Source of the DNA: Gelatiniphilus marinus
Lineage (GTDB): Bacteria > Bacteroidota > Bacteroidia > Flavobacteriales > Flavobacteriaceae
Assembly (NCBI RefSeq): GCF_042678305.1
Contig: NZ_JBHUDT010000002.1
DNA length: 64,000 nucleotides
Reading direction: 5' to 3' (one strand)
The number at the start of each line of letters is the position of its first letter. The first letter of the stretch is position 1. The notes beneath the pieces are model-generated. The model had not been told where the DNA came from and did no database searches. It worked only from the letters and a program-made list of their open reading frames with translations. Below are positions 31,054 to 38,362 of the stretch, piece by piece. Made by a program: the position numbers and the translations under genes.

Positions 31054-32976
31054 CTATAAAGGGATATCGATTATTATGGTGGTGCCTTTATTGAGTTCAG
31101 ATTCTATGGTCATGTTGCCATTTAGGTGCTCTACGCGCTTATCGATACTGCTTATGCCCATACCTTTTTTGGTTTTGGTAATTTGGCTTGGGTTAAAGCC
31201 TTTGCCGTTATCTTCTACCATAATGTTTAAGCTCTCGTCGTGGTTGGTAATGTGTATGGTGGCCTCGGTAGCGTTGGCGTGTTTAATAATGTTGGTAATG
31301 AGCTCTTGTACAATACGGAAAATGGTAAGCTCCAAACTGTTTTCCAGCCTGTTTTCCAATCCGTGGTCTATAATATCGATAGTGATTTTATTTAAAGCCG
31401 AAATCTTATCGGCCATTTCGGTTATGGCTTTTAAAAGGCCTTGTTTGGCGATAACGCCCGAGTTTTTGGCATGGGCAACGCTTCGTACCTTATTATAGGC
31501 CTCATCGATAAGTGTATTGGTTTTTGCGTAAAGCTCGGGCGTTTGTTTGTCTTTAAGCGCGTTAAAATGAAGCTTTACGGTTGCCATGAGTCCGCCCAAA
31601 TCGTCGTGCAGGTCGTTGGCGATGCGCTGGCGTTCTTTTTCTTGGCCTTCTATCATGGCATCGATGCTCAATAGCTCTTGCTCTTTTAAAACGGTGGCCA
31701 GTTTTTGGGTTTCCAGGGCTTTTTCCTGTTCGGCGAGTTTTTGTTTTTTGCGGGTGTTTTTTTGGATGAGGAAGGCGGTGATGCCACCAAAGAGCAAAAG
31801 TAATGCAGCTATGGTTAAATATGTTTTTTTCTGCTGTTGTTCTTTTTCAACACTAATCTTTAATTCTAAATTCTCTCGTTCTTTTTTTTCAGTTTCATAT
31901 TTTATATTGTATTCTTCTACCTTTTTAAGCAATTCCAAGCTGTTAATTGAGTCTTTTAAGATTTCGTGTTTTTTACTGTATTCTAAAGCCTTGATGTAAT
32001 TGTTGTTTTTCTTGTAAAGGTTTGAAAGATCTTCAAAAATATAAGACTGCATTTTTAAATTGTTGGATGCGTCTGCATATTGTTTTGCTTTTTGATAGTA
32101 TTTAATGCTTAAATCGTGGTTGTTGTTAATACTGCTAATTACCCCTTTGTTAAAGTAAAGACTTGTCAAACCTTGTGTGCTCATATTGTGTTTTAAGGCT
32201 TGGTTAAAATATTTTTCAGCCGAATCGATTTCTTTTAATTGGCCTAAATAAATACCGCCTATGTTTTGTAATATTGAACCGCTTATCTTGGAAATAGGCT
32301 TAATGCTGAATGCCTTTTTATAATAAAACAATGCCGAATCGATTTGGTTTACAGCACTAAAGTAAGTGCCCAAATTATTGTAATTATAAACCAAGTTAGC
32401 AGTATCGTTAAGGTAAGCTAAATTAGGCGTGTTTTTTTTTAGATAATAATAGTTCTTGCCTTGTTTGTTTAGCTGCGCATACGAGGATGCTATTTTTTGA
32501 TACACTTTGGACTTTAATTGTATTGAACTAAAATCGTCTTTTTCCAAAAATTTTAAAGCCGACAGGAAATAGTATATCGCTGAGTCTTTGTGCGTTTCAA
32601 GCAGCCTATGGATATTGCCCAAACAATAATCTAGATTGGCTTTTTCAAAATCGGGTAAATCTGAATAGTTTTTTTTTGATTCGTACAAGTATTTTTTTGA
32701 ATCCGTTTTGTTAATCCAAAAGGAATTTTTAAACAATTCTATATATATATCGTGATTTTCAACATTTGAGAATGGATGTTTTTTTAAGCTGTTCTCTAAA
32801 AGCGTTATTGCTTTTTGGTGCTGTTTTGCTTTATAAAGTACCTTGGCTGAATCTATTGTTTTTTCGAATACCGTTTTTTGTCCGAACATCAAGTTTGAAA
32901 AAAAAAGTAGATATATAAATGTTTTAATTTTCAATCTTAGGTAAATTATTTTTATCTGGATCATTAGGTACTTCAT
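31054..32976 (-). CDS. TPR-containing sensor histidine kinase
   Basis: 640 residues. A signal peptide (KIKTFIYLLFFSNLMFGQ) is followed by about seven tetratricopeptide repeats (about 40-370) that would lie in the periplasm. One transmembrane helix follows (about 395-412, YLTIAALLLLFGGITAFLI), then a HisKA_3 dimerisation region with the phospho-acceptor His 457 (RIANDLHDDLGG) and a HATPase_c domain (VEDNGKGFNPSQ, GMGISSIDKRV). It partners the LuxR-type regulator downstream. The ATG at 32976 overlaps the preceding gene by 53 bp. A TTG at 32934 overlaps that stop by only 11 bp and gives a cleaner signal peptide, so the true start may be there. Confidence 0.9.
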   Translation of the reverse strand: MKYLMIQIKIIYLRLKIKTFIYLLFFSNLMFGQKTVFEKTIDSAKVLYKAKQHQKAITLLENSLKKHPFSNVENHDIYIELFKNSFWINKTDSKKYLYESKKNYSDLPDFEKANLDYCLGNIHRLLETHKDSAIYYFLSALKFLEKDDFSSIQLKSKVYQKIASSYAQLNKQGKNYYYLKKNTPNLAYLNDTANLVYNYNNLGTYFSAVNQIDSALFYYKKAFSIKPISKISGSILQNIGGIYLGQLKEIDSAEKYFNQALKHNMSTQGLTSLYFNKGVISSINNNHDLSIKYYQKAKQYADASNNLKMQSYIFEDLSNLYKKNNNYIKALEYSKKHEILKDSINSLELLKKVEEYNIKYETEKKERENLELKISVEKEQQQKKTYLTIAALLLLFGGITAFLIQKNTRKKQKLAEQEKALETQKLATVLKEQELLSIDAMIEGQEKERQRIANDLHDDLGGLMATVKLHFNALKDKQTPELYAKTNTLIDEAYNKVRSVAHAKNSGVIAKQGLLKAITEMADKISALNKITIDIIDHGLENRLENSLELTIFRIVQELITNIIKHANATEATIHITNHDESLNIMVEDNGKGFNPSQITKTKKGMGISSIDKRVEHLNGNMTIESELNKGTTIIIDIPL

Positions 32977-33598
32977 TTGTTGTTGTTGCTATACCTGTTC
33001 TTTCGTTAAATATTTGGTGGTCATCATCAGTCGTAACTTCAGTCTCTTCGCTAGTAAGCTTTGGTTTTAACTTTATTTTTAAGATTTCTGCTTTATTTCC
33101 AGAAATAAAAGATTCAAACGCCTTTTTTGCTTCTTCATGATTTTCAAAATTGGATGGATCCAAATCAAATGAAATTAACTGAGAATTTGGAGAGTCTTCG
33201 TACTTAACAATATATATCAGAGTGTTTTTTGTATGCCTTCTTTTTTTTGTAAGATATCTTTTTAATACAATTGATTCAATTTTGCTTTTGAAGGCAACAA
33301 AAGTAATTTTGTAACCTAATATTTCTGTACTATCACTATTATATTTTATTTTAACGCTAGTTACATAGTCTAAGGGTTCTAGTTTTTTACTGTTACCCAA
33401 ATCTGTAATAGTTGCACTAGAAACTTTATGGCTTAATTTAAAATCACCTAAATTTTCCCTTTGTTTTTTTAGTGTATTTAAAATTTCTGTATTCTGCTTT
33501 TTAATAAACTCCAAATCCTCTTTGCAGCAATTTTTGCACGACTGCATTGTGGTTAGCATTAAAGACAATAAAAATGCTATATGTAACTTGGTTTTCAT
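32924..33598 (-). CDS. Lipoprotein preceding the histidine kinase
   Basis: 224 residues. The lipobox (TTMQSC, Cys 20) is followed by a Cys-rich start (CKNCCKEDLEF), then a predicted alpha/beta body without recognised domain and an Asp/Thr/Asn-rich tail. Its end overlaps the start of the kinase gene, so the lipoprotein is translationally coupled to the sensor and may modulate its periplasmic TPR region; that role is inferred only from linkage. The promoter O4 palindrome lies upstream, placing lipoprotein, kinase and probably regulator under one signal (autoregulation). Confidence 0.7.
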   Translation of the reverse strand: MKTKLHIAFLLSLMLTTMQSCKNCCKEDLEFIKKQNTEILNTLKKQRENLGDFKLSHKVSSATITDLGNSKKLEPLDYVTSVKIKYNSDSTEILGYKITFVAFKSKIESIVLKRYLTKKRRHTKNTLIYIVKYEDSPNSQLISFDLDPSNFENHEEAKKAFESFISGNKAEILKIKLKPKLTSEETEVTTDDDHQIFNERTGIATTTNEVPNDPDKNNLPKIEN

Positions 33599-33624
33599 GG
33601 TGGTTGGTTTTGGTTTAACAAGTG

Positions 33625-33672
33625 TAAATCTCTAAAAAATAAGATTTTAAAAACATACCCAATACAAGGTAT
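33625..33672 (-). promoter_or_regulatory. Promoter O4: imperfect palindrome plus weak -7 box
   Basis: ATACCCAATACAAGGTAT (33655-33672) keeps the dyad with arm changes ATACCC / GGTAT. After exactly 22 bp comes GAGATTTA (minus strand 33632-33625, two mismatches to TAnnTTTG), then 26 bp to the ATG at 33598. A poor -7 box with an upstream dyad suits an activated promoter. Confidence 0.5.
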
Positions 33673-33750
33673 ATTCTCCTTTAAGTTAGAGAAACCAAAT
33701 ACTTACAACTCAAAACATCGGCAAAAAGCAAATAAAACCGAAGACGCGTT

Positions 33751-33936
33751 TTATTTTAAAAAGAATTTAATGGCAGCAATAAACAATATAAACGAAATAA
33801 AAGCAAGTAACATCCAAGAGCTACCTTTGTAAAACCGTTTGTGCAGTTTCAAATCTTTACGGTAAGTGTAGCCAATAGTAATAGCAAACGCAATAAAAAA
33901 CAAAATCCCGAAAACAATTTGACCCGTACTAAACAT
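33751..33936 (-). CDS. Small two-helix membrane protein
   Basis: 61 residues starting MFSTGQIVFGILFFIAFAIT. It has two transmembrane helices (about 5-22 and 40-58) separated by a basic loop (YRKDLKLHKRFYKGS), as in a conserved small flavobacterial protein of unknown function. The frame extends upstream only to a TTG inside the promoter box TAAATTTG (minus strand 33959-33952), so the ATG at 33936 is the start and the leader is about 10-15 nt. Confidence 0.65.
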   Translation of the reverse strand: MFSTGQIVFGILFFIAFAITIGYTYRKDLKLHKRFYKGSSWMLLAFISFILFIAAIKFFLK

Positions 33937-33971
33937 ATCGTTATTTTTATGCAAATTTAATGAAAACAGAG

Positions 33972-33991
33972 ATTCCCAACTGCGTGGGAAT
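33972..33991. repeat. Short dispersed palindrome
   Basis: ATTCCCA (33972-33978) / TGGGAAT (33985-33991) with a 6-nt loop, a type often scattered in flavobacterial spacers. It lies in the divergent gap before 34009. Confidence 0.4.
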
Positions 33992-34008
33992 GAAAAAAAA
34001 GATTATTG

Positions 34009-34395
34009 ATGAAAAATAAAATAGAAGCCGTAAAAGCCTTCCATACCGCTTTTAAAATAGGGCATAGTGAAACGCCTAAAGCCGATTTGGGATTAGCCAA
34101 AAACATACTGCGCTACAAATTGATGCGCGAAGAAAACGAAGAATATCTAGAGGCCGCAAACAACAACGATTTGGTTGAAGTTGCCGATGCACTTGGGGAT
34201 ATGCTTTATATTTTATGCGGCACCATTATAGAACACGGTATGCAGCATAAAATTGAAGAAGTATTTGATGAAATTCAAAGAAGCAATATGAGCAAGTTGG
34301 GCGAAAACGGAAAACCCATTTACCGTGAAGACGGAAAAGTGCTTAAAGGGCCCAATTATTTTAAACCGAATATTGAAGCTATTTTAAAGAAATAG
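34009..34395 (+). CDS. PRA-PH/MazG-like nucleoside triphosphate pyrophosphohydrolase
   Basis: 128 residues. The all-alpha NTP-PPase pattern is visible: 'LR--LM-EE--E---A' (RYKLMREENEEYLEAA, about 35-52), then 'DLVEVADALGDMLYILCGT' with the E-x-x-D metal ligands, and a C-terminal 'RSNMSKLGENGKPIYREDGKVLKGPNY' common to the bacterial phosphoribosyl-ATP-pyrophosphohydrolase-like family. It likely cleaves a (non-canonical) nucleotide to monophosphate and pyrophosphate; the substrate is unknown. The ATG at 34009 is chosen over a TTG 3 bp upstream. Convergent with ilvE. Confidence 0.85.
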   Translation: MKNKIEAVKAFHTAFKIGHSETPKADLGLAKNILRYKLMREENEEYLEAANNNDLVEVADALGDMLYILCGTIIEHGMQHKIEEVFDEIQRSNMSKLGENGKPIYREDGKVLKGPNYFKPNIEAILKK

Positions 34396-34475
34396 ATATA
34401 ACGCCTTTTCGACTTTCTGAATTTACTTGTCTAAACTAGTTTCAGTATTTTAGAACCTTAGAAAAAGACATGATT

Positions 34476-34510
34476 AAAAAAAGAGAAGTTAAAAACACTT
34501 CTCTTTTTTT
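34476..34510. terminator. Bidirectional terminator between convergent genes
   Basis: A 14-bp perfect stem, A7GAGAAGT (34476-34489) with ACTTCTCT7 (34497-34510). A-tract and T-tract allow function on both strands, for the pyrophosphohydrolase gene and ilvE. Confidence 0.9.
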
Positions 34511-34549
34511 AATTCGTTTGAGTACCGCCTTCCTTTTGGCAGGGGTTTC

Positions 34550-35614
34550 TTAAACTTTATAACGCCACCCAAACGGGTCTTCACATTTATTGGTTTGTAT
34601 ATCGGTAATACGTTTCTTTAAAAAACCGGCATAGGTGTTTTCTAATTCAGGCAACTCAAAATCTTCATCTTTATAACCAAAACCTGCTATAGGCGAAATA
34701 ACGGCAGCTGTACCTGCGCCAAACATTTCTTTTAACGAGCCATCTTTTGCAGCAGCAACCACCTCGCTAACTGTTATTTTTTTTACTTCAACATTTAGGC
34801 CTTCGGCTTTAGCCAATTCAATAATGCTTTTGCGGGTTATACCATCTAAAATACGGTCGCTTATTGGTGCTGTAATTAAGGTGTCTTTTATCCTAATAAA
34901 AATATTCATGGCACCGGCTTCTTCAATAAACTCGTGCGTGTTATCGTCGGTCCAAATTACTTGTTGGTAGCCTTTTTCAATAGCTAGTTGCGTGGGGTAA
35001 AATTGTCCGGCATAATTACCGCCCGCTTTAGCAAAACCAACACCGCCGTTGGCAGAGCGCGAGTATTTTTCTTCAATTAAAACCTTTAGTTTACCGGCAA
35101 AATAAGCTCCCGAAGGCGCTGTGGAAATTAAAAATTTATATTCGTCTGCTGGCGAAGCATGAAACCCTTTGCCTGTGGCAAAAATAAATGGCCTAATGTA
35201 CAGCGAGCAGCCTTCTTTTTTTGGTATCCAATCGCTATCAACTTTCAATAAAGCTTTTAAACCTTCCATAAAATACGCTTCAGGTAGCTCTGGTATGGCA
35301 AGGCGTTTTGCCGAAATGTTCAAGCGTTTAAAATTATCTAAAGGCCGAAACAATAAAATGTTGCCATCTTCATCTTTATAGGCCTTCATCCCTTCAAAAA
35401 TAGACTGTCCGTAATGAAAAATCTTAGCAGAAGGATCTAAGGTAATTGGCCCATAAGGCACTACTTTTGGGGCATGCCATTTTCCGTCTTTGTAATCGCA
35501 CTCCAACATATGGTCTGAAAAAACATGGCCAAATTGCAAATTGTCAAAATCTACATTGTTTATGGTTGTTTGGTCTGTTTTTATAACCTCTATGTCATTG
35601 ATTAAAGTATTCAT
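34550..35614 (-). CDS. ilvE: Branched-chain-amino-acid aminotransferase
   Basis: PLP-dependent class IV transaminase for the last step of Leu/Ile/Val synthesis and the first step of breakdown. 354 residues as in the long (BCAT group II) form. 'HYGQSIFEGMKAYKDEDG', 'FRPLDNFKRLN-SA-RL', 'LYIRPFIFATG', then 'GGVGFAKAGGNYAGQFYPTQLA' and the EEAGAMNIF segment that contacts the cofactor. The start ATG at 35614 follows TAAATTTG (minus strand 35642-35635). Single gene, convergent with the pyrophosphohydrolase and divergent from the DUF4920 gene. Confidence 0.94.
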   Translation of the reverse strand: MNTLINDIEVIKTDQTTINNVDFDNLQFGHVFSDHMLECDYKDGKWHAPKVVPYGPITLDPSAKIFHYGQSIFEGMKAYKDEDGNILLFRPLDNFKRLNISAKRLAIPELPEAYFMEGLKALLKVDSDWIPKKEGCSLYIRPFIFATGKGFHASPADEYKFLISTAPSGAYFAGKLKVLIEEKYSRSANGGVGFAKAGGNYAGQFYPTQLAIEKGYQQVIWTDDNTHEFIEEAGAMNIFIRIKDTLITAPISDRILDGITRKSIIELAKAEGLNVEVKKITVSEVVAAAKDGSLKEMFGAGTAAVISPIAGFGYKDEDFELPELENTYAGFLKKRITDIQTNKCEDPFGWRYKV

Positions 35615-35634
35615 AATTTGAGTTGTTTATGGTA

Positions 35635-35672
35635 CAAATTTAAGTAAAACGGAATTAAAAATGATATATTTG
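35635..35672. promoter_or_regulatory. Divergent promoter boxes ilvE / DUF4920
   Basis: TAAATTTG on the minus strand (35642-35635) for ilvE and TATATTTG on the plus strand (35665-35672) for the DUF4920 gene, both exact TAnnTTTG. They face away from each other within 40 bp, so the two promoters must overlap upstream. Confidence 0.6.
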
Positions 35673-35707
35673 TAATAAATCGTTTAAAAACAATATACAC
35701 ATTACAA

Positions 35708-36211
35708 ATGAAACCTATTACCTTATTGATTATTTGCGTTTTTCTGTTAAATTCTTGTAAAAATAAAACCGAAAACCCAGAGCCAAAACCCGTTATAGCC
35801 GAAAAAATTAGTTATAAATCTTTTGGAGACAGCATAATTGCAGACGATGCCATTGCAGCAAAATCTATGGCTTCTCATTATAAAACCATGGCTGTTGGGG
35901 ATAGCATTGATGCTAAAATCACAGCAACCGTTAAAAAAGTTTGTCAAGCAAAAGGCTGTTGGATGACCTTGGATTTGGGCGAGGACGAAGAGGTTATGGT
36001 AAAGTTTAAAGATTATGCTATTTTTATGCCAAAAGATATTGGTGGGAAAGAAGTAATTATAAACGGTAAGGCTTATGTAAAAGAAGTATCGGTAGATGAA
36101 CAGCGCCATTATGCCGAAGACGAAGGGCAATCTGCCGAAGCAATTGCAAGCATTACCAAGCCCAAAAAAACGTATTCTTTTGAAGCCAATGGCGTATTAT
36201 TAAAACAATAG
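35708..36211 (+). CDS. DUF4920 lipoprotein
   Basis: 167 residues. The lipobox (LLNSC-KN, Cys 17) predicts lipid anchoring. The core (about 60-150) matches DUF4920, an OB-fold-like domain: 'VKKVCQAKGCWMTLDLGEDEEVMVKFKDYAIFMPKDIGGKEVIINGKAYVKEVSV-E-RHYAED-G'. The conserved CQAKGCWM carries two cysteines that could bind a metal; this is inference. The gene ends 1 bp before the TTG start of mnmD, so the two form an operon. Confidence 0.85.
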   Translation: MKPITLLIICVFLLNSCKNKTENPEPKPVIAEKISYKSFGDSIIADDAIAAKSMASHYKTMAVGDSIDAKITATVKKVCQAKGCWMTLDLGEDEEVMVKFKDYAIFMPKDIGGKEVIINGKAYVKEVSVDEQRHYAEDEGQSAEAIASITKPKKTYSFEANGVLLKQ

Positions 36212-36212
36212 T

Positions 36213-36923
36213 TTGCAGCGCGACATTATAATAACTGCCGATGGCTCGTTAACCATTCATTTGCCCGAATGGAACGAGCAATACCACTCTAAACATGGTG
36301 CCATTCAAGAGGCTTACCATGTGTTTATAAAACAGGGTTTGCATCATTTATGCCATCCTGAACTTGTTTCTGGGTCTTATCCTGTAAGTCAAAATGAACA
36401 AAGTAATAATATATCAATATTAGAAATTGGTTTCGGTACCGGTTTAAACGCTTTTATTACGTTGTTGGAAGCTGAAAAATTGAATATTTCGATTGATTAT
36501 TATGGAGTTGAAGCATATCCTGTTTTAATGAATGAAATCAATCAACTAAATTATCCACAAGAATTGAATGCTCAAAATGAAGCGTCAACTTTTACTAAAC
36601 TACATGAAGTTTTTTGGGAAGCACCTCATAAAATCACACCTCATTTTTCAATAACAAAGCAAAACCGGTTTTTCTCAGAAATAAAAGAAAAAGAAAGTTA
36701 TAACATTATTTACTTTGATGCTTTTGGAGCGCGCGTGCAACCCGAATTATGGACAGAATTAATCTTTAAAAACATGTACAACGCTTTAAAGCAAAATGGT
36801 ATTTTGGTAACCTATTCTGCAAAAGGCAGTGTAAGGCGAGCCATGGAAAACGTTGGTTTTAAAGTAGAGCGGTTACCTGGGCCACCCGGAAAACGTGAAA
36901 TGCTGAGAGCTACAAAAAGTTAA
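36213..36923 (+). CDS. mnmD: tRNA mnm5s2U methyltransferase MnmD
   Basis: SAM-dependent enzyme finishing 5-methylaminomethyl-2-thiouridine at the tRNA wobble position; MnmD is the stand-alone counterpart of the N-terminal half of MnmC. It shows 'II-TADGSLTIHLPEWNEQYHSKHGAIQEAYHVFI', the SAM motif ISILEIGFGTGLNAF, 'YFDAFGARVQPELWT' and the C-terminal 'YSAKGSVRRAMENVGFKVERLPGPPGKREMLRA'. The start is a TTG at 36213, two bases after the upstream stop; no ATG fits the conserved N-terminus. Between the N-terminus and the SAM motif it carries an extra HPELVSGS-type segment (see 36353-36378). Confidence 0.9.
   Translation: MQRDIIITADGSLTIHLPEWNEQYHSKHGAIQEAYHVFIKQGLHHLCHPELVSGSYPVSQNEQSNNISILEIGFGTGLNAFITLLEAEKLNISIDYYGVEAYPVLMNEINQLNYPQELNAQNEASTFTKLHEVFWEAPHKITPHFSITKQNRFFSEIKEKESYNIIYFDAFGARVQPELWTELIFKNMYNALKQNGILVTYSAKGSVRRAMENVGFKVERLPGPPGKREMLRATKS
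36353..36378. repeat. REP-like palindrome inserted in frame in mnmD
   Basis: The stretch CATCCTGAACTTGTTTCTGG (from 36353) is the core of a palindrome widely dispersed in bacterial spacers. Here it is translated as HPELVSGS inside mnmD (about residues 48-55), just before the SAM-binding strand, where homologues normally have a short loop. Confidence 0.6.
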
Positions 36924-37004
36924 AACCCCGTTAAATCTGTTAAACACAATATAAATGTATAGCTATTGGAATTTACATTTTGTAACTTTATGTAAAAAGA
37001 AATT

Positions 37005-37910
37005 ATGCGCGTTTTAATAACAGGAGCAACAGGATTGATAGGGCAGGAGATTGTTAAACTTTGCCATAAAAAAAGCATTGCTGTAAACTACTTAACCACA
37101 AGTAAATCTAAAATTGTAAAGGTTGAAAACTACCAGGGTTTTTACTGGAATCCTAAAACACAAGCTATTGATGCAAGCTGTTTTAAAGGAGTTGATGCTA
37201 TTATTCATTTAGCAGGTGCAACCGTTTCAAAACGATGGACACCAGTTTATAAAAGAGAAATTCTTTCCAGTAGAATTGAAGGCACGCAGTTATTGATAAA
37301 TGCTTTAAAGGGCGAAACACATAGTATAAAACAAGTGGTTTCGGCAAGTGCCATTGGAATATATCCAGATTCTTTAATTCATTATTACGACGAAACTTTT
37401 AATGATTTTGATGATTCGTTTTTAAGCAATGTAGTGCAACAATGGGAACACGCTGTTGATGGGTTTTCGCAAGTGGGCATAACCGTATCTAAAGTTAGGA
37501 TTGGTTTGGTGTTATCAAATAAAGGTGGTGCTTTGCCAGAAATGGTAAAACCCATAAAATTTGGTTTGGGTGCTGCTTTTGGTAGCGGAAAACAATGGCA
37601 ATCGTGGATACATATTAACGATTTGGCCCGTGTATTTTTATATATTTTAGAAAATAAATTAAGCGGAGTTTATAATGGTGTGGCACCAAACCCAGTGACT
37701 AATTTAGAGTTAACCAAAACCATAGCTAAAGTATTGGGTAAACCTTTGTTTTTACCGAACATCCCCAGATTTTTTATGAAACTGGTTTTAGGCGAGATGC
37801 ATACTTTGCTGTTTGATAGCCAACGGGTAAGCTCTAAAACAATTGAAGATAAAGGCTTCCAGTTTAAAGCGCACCATTTGCAACCAGCTTTAGAGGGGGT
37901 GTTGGAGTGA
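37005..37910 (+). CDS. TIGR01777-family SDR epimerase-like protein
   Basis: 301-residue extended short-chain dehydrogenase relative (SDR39U1/YfcH type). N-terminal nucleotide-binding GATGLIG (residues 7-13), 'VDAIIHLAGATVSKRWTPVYKREILSSRIEGT', 'SASAIGIYPD', 'VRIGLVLS--GGALP-M--P-K-GLGAAFGSGKQW-SWIHI-DL'. The canonical YxxxK tyrosine region is replaced by the family's variant. Substrate unknown. It follows mnmD by 81 bp and may have its own promoter. The left end of accessory module 2 begins 22 bp after its stop. Confidence 0.88.
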   Translation: MRVLITGATGLIGQEIVKLCHKKSIAVNYLTTSKSKIVKVENYQGFYWNPKTQAIDASCFKGVDAIIHLAGATVSKRWTPVYKREILSSRIEGTQLLINALKGETHSIKQVVSASAIGIYPDSLIHYYDETFNDFDDSFLSNVVQQWEHAVDGFSQVGITVSKVRIGLVLSNKGGALPEMVKPIKFGLGAAFGSGKQWQSWIHINDLARVFLYILENKLSGVYNGVAPNPVTNLELTKTIAKVLGKPLFLPNIPRFFMKLVLGEMHTLLFDSQRVSSKTIEDKGFQFKAHHLQPALEGVLE

Positions 37911-37931
37911 AAAAGGAAGTGTCTTTGAAGG

Positions 37932-38134
37932 TTCGTTTAACGGTCTTGTATATGGCTCGTAGCGTGCAAATTAGCGATTACTTTTCGGTTAAGCACGAGC
38001 CGAATTTTTTAATTTTCTTATTATCTTTTCTTTTCAATAAGCCAAATTAAAAAATTTGGCGGACTTGCAAATTATGCCTTAACTTTGAATTAAGCAACTA
38101 ACTAGCTATGAGCTATATACGTTGTTAGCAAACG
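37932..38134. repeat. Left end element (A) of accessory module 2
   Basis: Long imperfect palindrome. The outer motif TTCGTTTAACGGT (37932-37944) is, in inverted orientation, identical (13 of 13) to 39972-39960 at the other end. GTATATGGCTCGTAGC (37948-37963) pairs with GCTATGAGCTATATAC (38105-38120), 14 of 16. The inner end reads GTTGTTAGCAAACG (38121-38134). A perfect hairpin GCCAAATT-AAAA-AATTTGGC lies at 38041-38060. The stop codon of the adjacent gene lies 4 bp from this element. Confidence 0.6.
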
Positions 38135-38137
38135 TAT

Positions 38138-38362
38138 TTATTTCCGAAGTATGTCGTTTTCTATTTGCTTTCTTAATTTTGCATTAACGTCTCTAAAGTC
38201 AGTTTCGTTTAGATTATATTTCTTTAATTCGTTTTCTAATTTCTCCCAACAATCTCGAACATATTGATGCTTGTCAAAATGTAAAGGTGCTTCTGAAATC
38301 ATATTTCCAACAAGTGGCTTTAATTCCGACCAATATTTCTTTCTGAATTCCGAATTATCCAT
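38138..38362 (-). CDS. Small protein of accessory module 2
   Basis: 74 residues, charged and mostly helical in pattern (MDNSEFRKKYWSELKPLVGN..., ...DFRDVNAKLRKQIENDILRK), no signal peptide, no recognised family. Its ATG overlaps the TAA of the TPR gene (TAATG), so translation is coupled. It ends 4 bp from the module's left end element. Function unknown. Confidence 0.6.
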   Translation of the reverse strand: MDNSEFRKKYWSELKPLVGNMISEAPLHFDKHQYVRDCWEKLENELKKYNLNETDFRDVNAKLRKQIENDILRK

